DNA from: Eubacteriaceae bacterium | GTDB taxonomy: Bacteria > Bacillota > Clostridia > Lachnospirales > Lachnospiraceae | Assembly (NCBI GenBank): GCA_902362875.1 | Contig: CABIYF010000014.1 | Location: 1 to 64,000 of the forward strand | DNA: 64,000 nucleotides | Direction of reading: 5' to 3' | In this document: piece by piece, positions 9,210 to 18,800 of the stretch | Position numbering within the stretch: position 1 is the stretch's first letter | How the letters are laid out: every line of letters begins with the position of its first letter | Position numbers and translations under genes: made by a program | The notes under the pieces: generated by a model | Told to the model about the DNA's origin: nothing | Database searches by the model: none | Seen by the model: only the letters and a program-made list of their open reading frames with translations

Positions 9210-10139
9210 ATGAGAGCAGTATTTATGGGAACTCCGGAGTTCGCAGTACCAACCCTGCAGGCACTGATCGACCATCATGAAGTGCTTGCAGTTGTGACAC
9301 AGCCGGACAAACAAAGAGGACGCGGAAAGAAGATGCAGTTTCCTCCAGTGAAAGAAAAAGCAGTCGAATACGATATTCCGGTTTATCAGCCACAGAGAGC
9401 AAGAGATGAGGAATTCATCGAAGAATTAAAGAAGATCGATCCAGATGTGATCGTAGTTGTTGCTTATGGACAGATTTTACCAGAGAGTATCTTAAATATT
9501 CCAAAATACGGATGTATCAATGTACATGGATCACTTCTTCCAAAATACAGAGGTGCTGCACCAATTCAGTGGGCGGTTCTTGATGGAGAAGAGAAAACAG
9601 GAATCACAACCATGTACATGGAAAAGGGACTTGATACTGGAGATATGATCGACAAAGCAGAAGTTGTTTTAGACGAGAAGGAAACAGCGGGATCACTGCA
9701 TGATAAACTCATGGTATTAGGGGCAGACTTATTATTAGAGACATTAAAGAAATTAGAAGATGGCAGTGCAGTAAGAGAAAAACAAAATGACGAAGAAAGC
9801 TGTTATGCCAAGATGTTAAGCAAAGACATGGGACAGATTGATTTTACAAAAGATGCAAAAGAGATCGAATGTCTGGTACGTGGAATGAATCCATGGCCAA
9901 GTGCTTATACATCATTAGACGGAAAGACAATGAAAGTCTGGGAAGCAGATGTGTTAGACAGAGAAAGCAAAGAAGAACCAGGAACGATCGTGGAAGTGAC
10001 AAAGAAAGAGATCATCGTGGCAACAGGAAGTCATGATCTCGCACTTCATGAGATTCAGCTGGCAGGAAAGAAACGCATGCAGGTACAGGCATTTTTACTT
10101 GGATATCAGGTAGAAGCAGGTACAAAATTAGGAGAATAG
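9210..10139 (+). CDS. fmt: Methionyl-tRNA formyltransferase
   Basis: Formylates the initiator Met-tRNA using 10-formyl-tetrahydrofolate. It has 309 residues, the typical length. The N-terminal Rossmann domain starts MRAVFMGTPEFAVPTL, and the catalytic region has HGSLLPKYRGAAPIQWAVLDG and TTMYMEKGLDTGDM. The C-terminal OB-like tRNA-binding domain includes GMNPWPSAYT and the basic KKRMQVQAFLLG. The ATG directly abuts the def TAG, so expression is coupled. Confidence 0.95.
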   Translation: MRAVFMGTPEFAVPTLQALIDHHEVLAVVTQPDKQRGRGKKMQFPPVKEKAVEYDIPVYQPQRARDEEFIEELKKIDPDVIVVVAYGQILPESILNIPKYGCINVHGSLLPKYRGAAPIQWAVLDGEEKTGITTMYMEKGLDTGDMIDKAEVVLDEKETAGSLHDKLMVLGADLLLETLKKLEDGSAVREKQNDEESCYAKMLSKDMGQIDFTKDAKEIECLVRGMNPWPSAYTSLDGKTMKVWEADVLDRESKEEPGTIVEVTKKEIIVATGSHDLALHEIQLAGKKRMQVQAFLLGYQVEAGTKLGE

Positions 10140-10143
10140 ATCA

Positions 10144-11487
10144 ATGGAGAATCCAAGAGAAAGTGCATTGGATGTGCTTATCAAAGTTGATAAAAAGGAA
10201 GAATTATCTCATATAGCGATCAGCAATGTCTTAGAAAAATATCAGTTTTCAGAGAAAAGAGACAGAGCGTTTTTTACGAGACTGGTTGAAGGAACATTAG
10301 AACGCCAGATTACGATTGATTATGTGATCGATCAGTTTTCAAAGACTAAGATCAGAAAATGCAAACCACTGATTCGGGCATTACTTCGTATGGGAGTCTA
10401 CCAGATTCTTTACATGGATCAGGTGCCGGATTCTGCAGCCTGCAATGAAGCAGTAAAATTGGCAAAGAAACGCGGATTTTCAAGATTATCAGGATTCGTA
10501 AACGGTGTTTTGCGTAACATTTCAAGAAAGAAAGAAACGATCAGTTATCCAAAGAAAGACAAGGATCTTGTGACATATTTATCTGTGACATATTCAATCC
10601 CAGAATGGATCATAAATTTCTTTAAGAAAACATATGATGATGAGACAGTGGAAAAGATCATTGCTTCCTATCTGGAAGATAGAAAGACAACACTATGCTG
10701 TCTTGAGAGCAAAGGCGGAAAAGATGCGGTCCGTAAGGAATTGGAGGCAGAGAATGTCACAGTGGAAGACGGTAAATTGATTGAAAATGCAGTGAAGATC
10801 TCAGATTACGATTTCTTATACCGCCTGAAAGCATTTCGTGAAGGAAAATGCTATGTGCAGGATGAAAGTTCCATGCTTTGTGCAAAGCTTGCCGGGGCAG
10901 AAGAAGGTCAGTTTGTGATGGATCTGTGCAGCGCACCGGGAGGAAAATCCTTATATACAGCAGATCAGATGAAAGACAGCGGGCAGATATTATCAAGAGA
11001 TCTGACCGAATATAAGACAGATCTGATCGAAGATAACATTGAGCGTATGGGATTCACCAATATGGTATCAGAAGTATTTGATGCGACAGTTTTGGATGAA
11101 GAACATATAGAGGCAGCAGATGTTGTGATCGCAGATGTACCTTGCTCTGGTCTTGGGATCATGGGCAAGAAAAATGATATCAAATACCATATTTCAGAAG
11201 AAGGAATGAAGGATCTGGTAAAACTTCAGAGAGAGATCCTTACAAATGCAGTACAGTATGTGAAACATGGCGGAACACTGATCTACAGCACATGTACGAT
11301 CAATCCAGAAGAGAATGAAAAGAATTTCCAGTGGATAAAGGATCATTTTGATTATGAAGCTGTGGATATCACAGAAGAATTGCCACATAATCTAAAGATT
11401 GACACTGCGAAGGATGGTTATATCCAGCTGCTTCCGGGAATACATCCATGCGATGGATTTTTCATCGGCAAATTAAGGAGAAAATAA
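10144..11487 (+). CDS. rsmB: 16S rRNA m5C967 methyltransferase
   Basis: 447 residues. An N-terminal NusB-like RNA-binding domain (about 1-135, with DRAFFTRLVEGTLE) precedes a class I SAM methyltransferase domain. The latter has the SAM motif DLCSAPGGKSLYTADQM near residue 260, the PCS motif ADVPCSGLGIMGKKNDIKY near 335, and the catalytic STCTINPEENE near 380. Both cysteines used by RNA m5C methyltransferases are present. It starts four bases after fmt and rlmN follows four bases after its stop. Confidence 0.93.
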   Translation: MENPRESALDVLIKVDKKEELSHIAISNVLEKYQFSEKRDRAFFTRLVEGTLERQITIDYVIDQFSKTKIRKCKPLIRALLRMGVYQILYMDQVPDSAACNEAVKLAKKRGFSRLSGFVNGVLRNISRKKETISYPKKDKDLVTYLSVTYSIPEWIINFFKKTYDDETVEKIIASYLEDRKTTLCCLESKGGKDAVRKELEAENVTVEDGKLIENAVKISDYDFLYRLKAFREGKCYVQDESSMLCAKLAGAEEGQFVMDLCSAPGGKSLYTADQMKDSGQILSRDLTEYKTDLIEDNIERMGFTNMVSEVFDATVLDEEHIEAADVVIADVPCSGLGIMGKKNDIKYHISEEGMKDLVKLQREILTNAVQYVKHGGTLIYSTCTINPEENEKNFQWIKDHFDYEAVDITEELPHNLKIDTAKDGYIQLLPGIHPCDGFFIGKLRRK

Positions 11488-11491
11488 TTTT

Positions 11492-12523
11492 ATGGATTTA
11501 AAATCAATGACTCTCATTGAGATGCAGGAATATATGGAATCAATCGGAGAAAAGAAATTCCGTGCAAAACAGGTATATGAATGGTTTCATAAGCACCTTG
11601 CATTATCTCTTGATGAGATGAACAATATACCAAAGAAATTAAAAGAAAAAATAGAACAGACACAGGATATTTACGGAGTAAAACCAGTAGACTGTTTTAT
11701 ATCAAAGATCGATGGTACCAGAAAATATCTGTTTGAATTATATGATGGGAATATCATTGAAAGTGTACTGATGAAATACAAACATGGAAATTCTGTCTGT
11801 ATTTCATCACAGGCTGGATGCAGAATGGGATGTAAATTCTGTGCATCAACGCTTGGAGGTTTAGACAGAAACTTAACCCCGTCTGAGATGCTTTCCCAGA
11901 TTTATTATATCCAGAGAGATACAGGGGAAAGAGTTTCAAATGTTGTTATGATGGGAACTGGCGAACCGATGGATAATTATGATAATGTATTGAGATTTTT
12001 AGAGCTGATCACATCAGAAAATGGATTGAATATCAGCCAGAGAAATATCACGATCTCAACATGTGGAATTGTGCCAAAGATCAGAGAATTAGCCGAAAAA
12101 CATTTACAGATCACGCTGGCGATCTCACTTCATTCTCCAAATGATGAGATGAGAAGAGGTCTTATGCCGATCGCAATGAAGTATTCGATCGATGAGCTGT
12201 TAGATGCGTGTCATTATTATTTTAAAGAGACAAACCGAAGAATGACATTTGAGTATAGTCTGGTAGCAGGAGTAAATGACCAGCCGGCACATGCACTCGA
12301 ACTGGCATCAAGATTAAAGGGCTTTCCATGCCATGTGAATCTGATCCCGGTTAACCCAATCAAAGAGCGTGATTTCAAGCAGTCCATGCCTCAGTCAGTT
12401 ATGGAATTTAAAAAGATACTTGAAAAAAATCGTGTAAATGTTACCATAAGAAGAGAAATGGGCGCAGATATCAATGCCGCCTGTGGACAGCTTAGAAGGA
12501 AAAAACTGCAGTCAAGATTGTAA
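11492..12523 (+). CDS. rlmN: 23S rRNA A2503/tRNA A37 methyltransferase, radical SAM
   Basis: 343 residues. The radical-SAM cluster motif CRMGCKFCAS (CxxxCxxC) lies near residue 110; GTGEPMDNYDNV and STCGIVPKI follow. The resolving cysteine near the C-terminus is in GADINAACGQLRR. The ALSLHSPNDEMRRGLMPI segment is diagnostic of RlmN/Cfr enzymes, and the absence of any resistance context favours RlmN. AAGGAG precedes the ATG. The position between rsmB and the PP2C phosphatase matches the Bacillus gene order. Confidence 0.94.
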   Translation: MDLKSMTLIEMQEYMESIGEKKFRAKQVYEWFHKHLALSLDEMNNIPKKLKEKIEQTQDIYGVKPVDCFISKIDGTRKYLFELYDGNIIESVLMKYKHGNSVCISSQAGCRMGCKFCASTLGGLDRNLTPSEMLSQIYYIQRDTGERVSNVVMMGTGEPMDNYDNVLRFLELITSENGLNISQRNITISTCGIVPKIRELAEKHLQITLAISLHSPNDEMRRGLMPIAMKYSIDELLDACHYYFKETNRRMTFEYSLVAGVNDQPAHALELASRLKGFPCHVNLIPVNPIKERDFKQSMPQSVMEFKKILEKNRVNVTIRREMGADINAACGQLRRKKLQSRL

Positions 12524-12534
12524 AGGAGAACGAT

Positions 12535-13254
12535 ATGCGATCCGTAGGAGCTTCACATATAGGCAAGGTAAGGACAGAGAATCAGGATAAGATCTTCTTT
12601 CATGACCAGCCTGTAGGAAACTTAAAAAATCTTTATATTGTGGCAGATGGTATGGGAGGACACCGCGCAGGAGGGCATGCCTCTTCTTTTGCAGTGGAAA
12701 GATTTGTGGAACTGATCGAAGAATCAGATCAGACAGACCCAATTGAGCTTATGAAAGCTTGTATTGCTACAGTGAATCAGGAAATGATTGTAAAAAGCAA
12801 CGAGAATGAAGAATACGCAGGAATGGGTACAACATTTGTTGCTGCAACAGTTTCTGATCATAAAGTTACTGTTATGAATATTGGTGATAGCAGATTATAT
12901 TATGGAAATAAGGAATTAAAACAGATCACGGTAGATCATTCTTATGTAGAGGAATTGATCAATGCGGGAATGTTAGACAGGGAACAGGGAAGGCTTCATC
13001 CGAAGAAGAATGTGATTACGAGAGCGCTTGGCTCACAGGCAGCGACACCGGATTTTTTTGAATTCGAAGCACAGGAAGGATATCTGCTGCTTTGCAGTGA
13101 TGGACTTTCCAACATGATATCAGATGATGAATTAAAAGAGCTTCTTTTAGATCACGATCAGATTGCCAATAAGACAAACCAGATGATCGCCCGTGCCAAT
13201 GAGTACGGAGGGAAAGATAATATTTCTCTGGTGATCGTAGATTTAAAGAGATGA
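12535..13254 (+). CDS. stp: PP2C-type Ser/Thr protein phosphatase
   Basis: 239 residues; the partner phosphatase of the PASTA kinase encoded next. Metal-coordinating motifs are present in order: KVRTENQDKIF, VADGMGGHRAGGHAS (first metal aspartate), GMGTTFVAATV, NIGDSRLYY, LLCSDGLSNMI and GGKDNISLVIVDL. AAAGGAG lies six bases before the ATG. The prkC start is 12 bp downstream, the conserved Firmicute pairing that controls cell-wall growth and division through reversible phosphorylation. Confidence 0.93.
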   Translation: MRSVGASHIGKVRTENQDKIFFHDQPVGNLKNLYIVADGMGGHRAGGHASSFAVERFVELIEESDQTDPIELMKACIATVNQEMIVKSNENEEYAGMGTTFVAATVSDHKVTVMNIGDSRLYYGNKELKQITVDHSYVEELINAGMLDREQGRLHPKKNVITRALGSQAATPDFFEFEAQEGYLLLCSDGLSNMISDDELKELLLDHDQIANKTNQMIARANEYGGKDNISLVIVDLKR

Positions 13255-13266
13255 GGTGAAGGATAG

Positions 13267-15120
13267 ATGTTAGAACTTGGTACGATGTTGTCAGGCCGTT
13301 ATGAGGTGCTTAAGCGCGTTGGAAGCGGTGGAATGGCAGACGTTTATATGGCGAAAGACCATAAATTAAACCGGAACGTTGCAGTGAAGGTATTGAAAAG
13401 TGAATATGTAGAAGATGAGAAATTTTTAAGAAAATTTGAGACAGAAGCACAGGCCGTAGCAAGATTATCCCATCCGAATATCGTGAATATCTACGATGTA
13501 GGAATTGAAGATGGCATTAACTATATTGTTATGGAACTTGCAGAAGGAATCACATTAAAAGAATATATCAGAAAAAAAGGATATTTAACTCCAAAGGAGA
13601 CCGTAGAGATTTCAACACAGATTGCTTCAGCGGTCTCACACGCACATAAAAACCATATCATTCACAGAGATATCAAACCACAGAATATTCTTGTGTCTGA
13701 TACAGGAATCATTAAAGTTACAGATTTTGGAATTGCAAAAGCTACGAGCAGCAATACAGTGACTTCCACAGCAACTGCTATGGGATCCGTACATTATATC
13801 TCTCCAGAACAGGCAAAAGGACGTTTTTGTGATGAGAAGAGTGATATATATTCTCTTGGTATCACGATGTATGAGATGGTGACAGGACACGTTCCATTTG
13901 ATCATGAAAACGGAGTAACGATCGCATTGATGCATCTGCAGAATGAGATCACACCTCCAAGCCAGATCAGGGATGGAATTCCAGACAGTTTAGAGAAGAT
14001 CATTTTAAAATGTACAATGAAAAAGCCGGAAGAGCGTTATCAGACAGCCGATGAACTGATCACTGATCTACGACTTGTATTTGAAGACACATCCGGCGAT
14101 TATGTAGGCGTTGTGCCGGCAATCGATGATTCGCCAACGATCATGATCGATCAGAATGAGCTGACACAGAGAATCAATACGCCAAAGAATGACTCAAAGA
14201 TCCAGCAGGAAGAATCATTGAAAGCTGAAGAAGAGAATGCGTATCTTGACGAAGATGACGAGGAAGAATCCGGAATGAATTCCAAGATTGAGAAATTAGT
14301 CATTGTGCTTGCGGCAGTTGTCGGAGCAATCATACTGATCTCAATTATTGTATTTGTAGTGAAAAGTTCAGGAGTCTTTAAGTCAGGTAAGACAACAACG
14401 ACAGCAAGCATTGGAACAACTGCACAATCAGATGATACAGAATCTGAAAAATATACAGTAGATAATTATATTGGAATGTCATTAAGTGCAGCAAGAGAGA
14501 AGATTGACGGTAAATTTAAGATCAAAGTAGAAGAAGAATATTCAGATGAATATGCAAAAGATCTTGTTATCAGTCAGGATCCGGAAAGTGATACAGAATT
14601 AGAAGCAGGCAAAACACTGACATTAGTTGTGAGTAAAGGTGCCAGAACAGAAGATAAAGTTTCTGTGCCGGGAGTTGTAGGTGAGAAAGAATCATCAGCA
14701 AAAAGTACATTGGAAGCAGCAGGACTGAAAGTATCAGTTAAGACAAAATACAGCACAGATGTGGCAAAAGGAAAAGTTATTTCCCAGTCACCAGGAAGCG
14801 GAAATCAGGTTGCAAAGAATTCAACAGTTGTTATTACTGTAAGTAAAGGTGAGAAGCCAGAGACTATGGTAAGAGTTCCAAATCTCCGCTATTTCACAGA
14901 ATCAGAGGCTAGAAGTGAACTGAAAAATTCCAATCTTGTGCTTGGAAGTGTACTAAAAGAATACAGTGACAGTGTTGAAAAAGGACTTGTTATCAGACAG
15001 ACAGTAAGTTCAGGAAGCAAAGTCAAAGAAGGAACAGCAGTCGGAATCTATGTGAGCCTTGGGCCTCGCCAGACTGCAACAACAGCAGATCAGGATTCAA
15101 CAGCAGATGAAGAACAATAG
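13267..15120 (+). CDS. prkC: PASTA-domain Ser/Thr kinase
   Basis: 617 residues. Cytoplasmic Hanks-type kinase domain at 11-270: glycine loop VGSGGMADVY, ATP lysine Lys41, catalytic HRDIKPQN (Asp135), DFGIAKA and the activation loop with several Thr/Ser followed by GSVHYISPEQA. An acidic juxtamembrane linker precedes one transmembrane helix (about 343-365). Outside the cell lie three PASTA repeats (about 395-600) that bind muropeptides or beta-lactams in characterised relatives. A Thr-rich tail ends the protein. The gene is coupled with stp upstream and rsgA downstream (13-bp gap). Confidence 0.94.
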   Translation: MLELGTMLSGRYEVLKRVGSGGMADVYMAKDHKLNRNVAVKVLKSEYVEDEKFLRKFETEAQAVARLSHPNIVNIYDVGIEDGINYIVMELAEGITLKEYIRKKGYLTPKETVEISTQIASAVSHAHKNHIIHRDIKPQNILVSDTGIIKVTDFGIAKATSSNTVTSTATAMGSVHYISPEQAKGRFCDEKSDIYSLGITMYEMVTGHVPFDHENGVTIALMHLQNEITPPSQIRDGIPDSLEKIILKCTMKKPEERYQTADELITDLRLVFEDTSGDYVGVVPAIDDSPTIMIDQNELTQRINTPKNDSKIQQEESLKAEEENAYLDEDDEEESGMNSKIEKLVIVLAAVVGAIILISIIVFVVKSSGVFKSGKTTTTASIGTTAQSDDTESEKYTVDNYIGMSLSAAREKIDGKFKIKVEEEYSDEYAKDLVISQDPESDTELEAGKTLTLVVSKGARTEDKVSVPGVVGEKESSAKSTLEAAGLKVSVKTKYSTDVAKGKVISQSPGSGNQVAKNSTVVITVSKGEKPETMVRVPNLRYFTESEARSELKNSNLVLGSVLKEYSDSVEKGLVIRQTVSSGSKVKEGTAVGIYVSLGPRQTATTADQDSTADEEQ

Positions 15121-15133
15121 CAGGAGATAATTC

Positions 15134-16009
15134 ATGCAGGGAAAGATCATAAAAGGAATTGCAGGATTTTATTACGTGCAGACAGAAGACAAATTATATG
15201 AATGTAAAGCAAAAGGTATCTTCAGGAATAAGAAGATGAAACCTTTAGTCGGAGATAATGTTGATATTGATATTCTCGACGAAGAAGATCAGGAAGGAAA
15301 CATTACAAAGATTTATGAACGCAGCAATGAACTGATTCGTCCGGCAGTTGCCAATGTCGATCAGGCACTGATCATATTTGCAGCGAAGAACCCAAAGCCG
15401 AATTATAATCTGCTGGATCGTTTCCTGATGATGATGGAGAAACAGGAAGTACCTGTGATCGTCTGCTTCAATAAAGTAGATCTTGCCAAAGAAAAGGATC
15501 TGACATTATTGGAGAAAGTATACGAAAACTGTGGTCATATCGTCAAATTCATCAGTGTCAAAGAAGAAGAAGGAATTGACGAGATCAGAGAACTGATCCA
15601 TGGGAAGACGACAGTGCTTGCAGGACCATCAGGTGTTGGAAAGTCATCATTGATGAATCTGCTTCAGCCAGAAGCACAGATGGAGACAGGAGCAGTCAGT
15701 GAGAAGATCAAAAGAGGACGTCATACAACAAGACATTCTGAATTGATCCGTATCGAGAAAGATACATTTGTGTTAGATACGCCAGGATTTAGTTCTTTAT
15801 TTATCCATATGTTTGAAGAAGATGAGATCAAGGATTATTTTCAGGAATTTGCGGACTATGAAGATGAATGCAGATTCCAGGGATGCAGTCATACACACGA
15901 GCCGGATTGTGGAGTCAAGAGAGCTCTGGAAGAAGGAAAGATTTCAAAGATCCGATATGATAACTATGTAAATATTTATACAGAACTAAAAGAAAAGAGA
16001 AAATGGTAA
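15134..16009 (+). CDS. rsgA: Ribosome small-subunit GTPase RsgA
   Basis: 291 residues. Circularly permuted GTPase: OB-fold N-terminus, then G4 NKVD before G1 GPSGVGKSSLMNLL and G3 DTPGFSS. A C-terminal zinc site has CRFQGCSHTHEPDCGV. It assists late 30S maturation. The next gene starts within its stop codon (TAATG). In Bacillus, rpe lies between rsgA and the thiamine pyrophosphokinase gene; here it is absent. Confidence 0.94.
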   Translation: MQGKIIKGIAGFYYVQTEDKLYECKAKGIFRNKKMKPLVGDNVDIDILDEEDQEGNITKIYERSNELIRPAVANVDQALIIFAAKNPKPNYNLLDRFLMMMEKQEVPVIVCFNKVDLAKEKDLTLLEKVYENCGHIVKFISVKEEEGIDEIRELIHGKTTVLAGPSGVGKSSLMNLLQPEAQMETGAVSEKIKRGRHTTRHSELIRIEKDTFVLDTPGFSSLFIHMFEEDEIKDYFQEFADYEDECRFQGCSHTHEPDCGVKRALEEGKISKIRYDNYVNIYTELKEKRKW

Positions 16010-16644
16010 TGCGCGTATTGATTTTAACAGGCGGGGCGGTAGAAGAAAAGTTTGCGGCAGACTATATCAAACAATGGAATCCAGATAAAGTGATAACCGC
16101 AGACAAAGGACTGCTTTACGCTAAAAAATTAGATATCAAACCAGACATTATTCTGGGTGATTTTGATAGCTGCAGCAAGGATGTGATGGAGGAGTTTTCC
16201 ACAGATGAGAAGATCATCGTACCATGCGAGAAAGACGATACCGATACAGGACTTGCAATGCAGAAAGCCATCGAGACAGGTGCAGACGAGATTCTGTTAG
16301 TGGGAGGAACAGGAACAAGGCTGGATCATGTCTTAGGCAATATCGGCCAGTTGTTTTATGCACACAGCAAGGGTGTAAAAGCAGAGCTGATCGATGCGAA
16401 TAATCGTATAAGGGTTCTTGATCATAAAAGTACAGTGTCAAAGAAAGACCAGTTTGGAAAATATGTATCACTGATCCCTCTGTACGAGGCAAAAGGTGTC
16501 ACATTGGAAGGGTTTAAATACCCACTGAATGATGATACACTGGTATTCCATGAATCATGGGGAATCAGTAATGAACTGGAAGCAGAAGAAGGAATCATCT
16601 CTTATCGAGAAGGTAAACTGCTTCTGATAGAAAGCAGAGATTGA
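16009..16644 (+). CDS. thiN: Thiamine diphosphokinase
   Basis: 211 residues. It transfers pyrophosphate from ATP to thiamine to make TPP, the cofactor of the transketolase in this window. The N-terminal catalytic domain has ITADKGLLYAKKL, ILGDFDS and PCEKDDTDTGLAMQKA, with GGTGTRLDHVLGNI closing the active site; the C-terminal beta-sandwich binds thiamine. The ATG at 16009 overlaps the rsgA stop by one base; an in-frame ATG at 16003 would overlap more. Confidence 0.9.
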   Translation: MRVLILTGGAVEEKFAADYIKQWNPDKVITADKGLLYAKKLDIKPDIILGDFDSCSKDVMEEFSTDEKIIVPCEKDDTDTGLAMQKAIETGADEILLVGGTGTRLDHVLGNIGQLFYAHSKGVKAELIDANNRIRVLDHKSTVSKKDQFGKYVSLIPLYEAKGVTLEGFKYPLNDDTLVFHESWGISNELEAEEGIISYREGKLLLIESRD

Positions 16645-16655
16645 GGTTATACAAG

Positions 16656-17147
16656 ATGAAGAAAGAAAATGTAACAACGAATAAAGTAACAAGAAAGCTG
16701 GAGAAGATATTGTGGGCAGTCCTGATCCTGATGTTTATTGCATCACTGATCGGAATGTTTCTTGGACAGTATATGGATGGAGCAGTTTTTTATAAGATCT
16801 GCGTTATCATGACTGTGTTATCAGCAGCAATTTTATCACTGGAACGTTTCTATTTTGGAAAAGAAATGGGAAGAGATATGCCATCTGCATTTAACATTGG
16901 TTACTGGATGATCATTGTATGGTCAGTGATCTTGCTGATCCATGCAGCTGGAGTTGTTCTTTTACCTTTACTGATGGAATTAGAATACAGAGTATTCTGG
17001 GTAGTCGTACCAACAGTCAGCTTATTATGGATGACAAGATATATCTTTGGAGATAACTTAGACTGGGATAAGACAGACAAGAAAGGCTGGAAAGAAGGCC
17101 GTATGAATTATTCACAGAAAAGCAATAAGAAGAATGTAGGGAGATAA
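16656..17147 (+). CDS. Small integral membrane protein, unknown
   Basis: About 163 residues with four predicted membrane helices: ILWAVLILMFIASLIGMFL, a segment around FYKICVIMTVLSAAIL, WMIIVWSVILLIHAAGVVLL and FWVVVPTVSLLWMTRYIF. N- and C-termini are basic and probably cytoplasmic. The ATG at 16656 has GAGG nine bases upstream; a TTG at 16641 overlaps the thiN stop and is less likely. It is cotranscribed with thiN and the gamma-carbonic-anhydrase-like gene. I do not recognise the family and assign no function. Confidence 0.7.
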   Translation: MKKENVTTNKVTRKLEKILWAVLILMFIASLIGMFLGQYMDGAVFYKICVIMTVLSAAILSLERFYFGKEMGRDMPSAFNIGYWMIIVWSVILLIHAAGVVLLPLLMELEYRVFWVVVPTVSLLWMTRYIFGDNLDWDKTDKKGWKEGRMNYSQKSNKKNVGR

Positions 17148-17150
17148 ACG

Positions 17151-17657
17151 ATGAACTACAGACAGGGAAAGATCGCTGATACAGCAAAGATAGCAAAAGA
17201 AACAGTTTTGGTCGGCAATATTACAATTGGAGAAGAATCTACCGTATTATTTTTTACAGCGATGCGCTGTGAAGGAGAAGAAACCATCGTGATCGGGAAC
17301 CAGAGTAATGTGCAGGAAAACTGTACGATCCATGTAGATGAAGGGAATAGTGTAAAGATAGGTGATGGTGTTACAATTGGTCATAACAGTGTGATCCATG
17401 GATGCCAGATCGGAGATAATTCCATGATCGGTATGGGATCGGTTGTTATGAATGGAGCCAAGATCGGCAATCACTGCCTGATCGGAGCAGGAAGTCTTGT
17501 GACACAGAATACAGTGATTCCAGATAATTCCCTGGTTATGGGAAGTCCTGCGAGAGTGAAACGTACATTGACAGAAGATGAAATCAAATATCTTGAGGGA
17601 AGCAGAGAAGAATATGTAGAAGTAGGGAAACTGCTTCGAGAAGATGGGATACTTTAA
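17151..17657 (+). CDS. Gamma-carbonic-anhydrase-like hexapeptide protein
   Basis: 168 residues forming a left-handed beta-helix from hexapeptide repeats (IGEEST, IGNQSN, IGDGVT, IGDNSM, IGNHCL). Candidate zinc histidines are in CTIHVD, IGHNSVIHG and IGNHC, as in the YrdA/PaaY branch of the gamma-carbonic anhydrase family. The C-terminal GSPARVKRTLTEDEI helix is typical. It starts three bases after the membrane-protein gene. Carbonic anhydrase activity has not been shown for many members, so the product is best named by family. Confidence 0.85.
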   Translation: MNYRQGKIADTAKIAKETVLVGNITIGEESTVLFFTAMRCEGEETIVIGNQSNVQENCTIHVDEGNSVKIGDGVTIGHNSVIHGCQIGDNSMIGMGSVVMNGAKIGNHCLIGAGSLVTQNTVIPDNSLVMGSPARVKRTLTEDEIKYLEGSREEYVEVGKLLREDGIL

Positions 17658-17684
17658 GAATAAGTTAGAAATGGAAGGTATGGA

Positions 17685-18662
17685 ATGAAACCTGGAATAA
17701 AAGATGTGGCAAAAGTAGCGGGAGTTTCTCCCACAACAGTATCCAGGGTATTAAATAACCGAGGATACATCAGCGAAGAAACAAGAAAAAAAGTATATGA
17801 TGCAATGGAAGAGATCAATTATTATCCAAATGAGATTGCCAGAGCGTTGTTAAATAACAGAACGTATTTTGTCGGGGTTATCGTTCCTACTGTAACATCA
17901 CCATTTCATGGAGAAGTTGTAGAACAGATAGAATATTATCTATCACAGAAAAATTATAAGATGCTTCTGTGTAACAGCAAAAACCAGATGGATACAGAGA
18001 AAGCCTATATTGATATGCTAAGACGCAATCAGGTAGATGGAATGATCGTTGGAACGCATAACGCAGTCGTAGAAGCATATTCCAAGTTAAAGATGCCAGT
18101 CGTAGGAATTGACCGTTATCTTGGAGAACATATTCCAGTCGTTTCATGTGATAACTATGCGGCAGGACAGATGGCAACCAGACATTTGATCGACAAAGGA
18201 TGTCAGCATATTTTATGTATTCGAGGAAACAGTAAATTAAAGATGCCAGGTAACAATCGAAGTCAGGCCTATATTCAAGAGATGGAGAAAGCAGGGCTTC
18301 CTCAGATAATTTTAGAAGTACCATTTATCATGGAGAATGTGGAGAAGCAAAAACTTATTTATGATATGTTAAATGCACACCCTGAGATTGACGGTATTTT
18401 TGCAGGAGATGATTCGCTTGCAGTGATCGCACTTCATATCGTAAGGCAAAAAGGAATCAATATTCCGAAAGATCTAAAGATCATCGGAGTAGATGGAACA
18501 AAACAGATTTTAGGATTTGTTCCAGAACTGACAACGATCCAACAGCCAATTAAACAGATCGCAAAGGCAGCGGTGGATAAACTGATCGATCTGATCGAGG
18601 GAAAACCAGCAGAAAGCTGTATGGATCTTCCAGTAAAATTACTGGAGGGACAGACAACATAA
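17685..18662 (+). CDS. scrR: LacI-family regulator, probable sucrose repressor
   Basis: 325 residues. The HTH is VAKVAGVSPTTVSRVLNNRG followed by ISEETRKKV and the hinge YYPNEIARALLNNRT. The effector domain has FVGVIVPTVTSPFHG, PVVGIDRYLGEHIPVVSCDNY and the IIGVDGTKQI motif. It stands directly before the GH32-PTS-GH32 operon on the same strand, separated by a terminator and that operon's promoter. That position suggests it represses sucrose/fructan uptake and binds the AACGATTGACATAT repeats. GGAAGG precedes the ATG. Cotranscription with the housekeeping genes upstream is possible, since only 27 bp separate them. Confidence 0.87.
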   Translation: MKPGIKDVAKVAGVSPTTVSRVLNNRGYISEETRKKVYDAMEEINYYPNEIARALLNNRTYFVGVIVPTVTSPFHGEVVEQIEYYLSQKNYKMLLCNSKNQMDTEKAYIDMLRRNQVDGMIVGTHNAVVEAYSKLKMPVVGIDRYLGEHIPVVSCDNYAAGQMATRHLIDKGCQHILCIRGNSKLKMPGNNRSQAYIQEMEKAGLPQIILEVPFIMENVEKQKLIYDMLNAHPEIDGIFAGDDSLAVIALHIVRQKGINIPKDLKIIGVDGTKQILGFVPELTTIQQPIKQIAKAAVDKLIDLIEGKPAESCMDLPVKLLEGQTT

Positions 18663-18677
18663 GAGAGAATAAAAAAG

Positions 18678-18705
18678 GAAGAGAAAATGCCACTCTTCTT
18701 TTTTT
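18678..18705 (+). terminator. Rho-independent terminator after scrR
   Basis: GAAGAG (18678-18683) pairs with CTCTTC (18693-18698), extended by A/T pairs and followed by seven T. Confidence 0.75.
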
Positions 18706-18800
18706 ATGCCTAAAAATATGCCAGAACGTACAAAATAAAATAAGTTTTATGCAAAACTACCAAAAATCACATTAATATTTTGTGCAAAAATAAATGTGGT

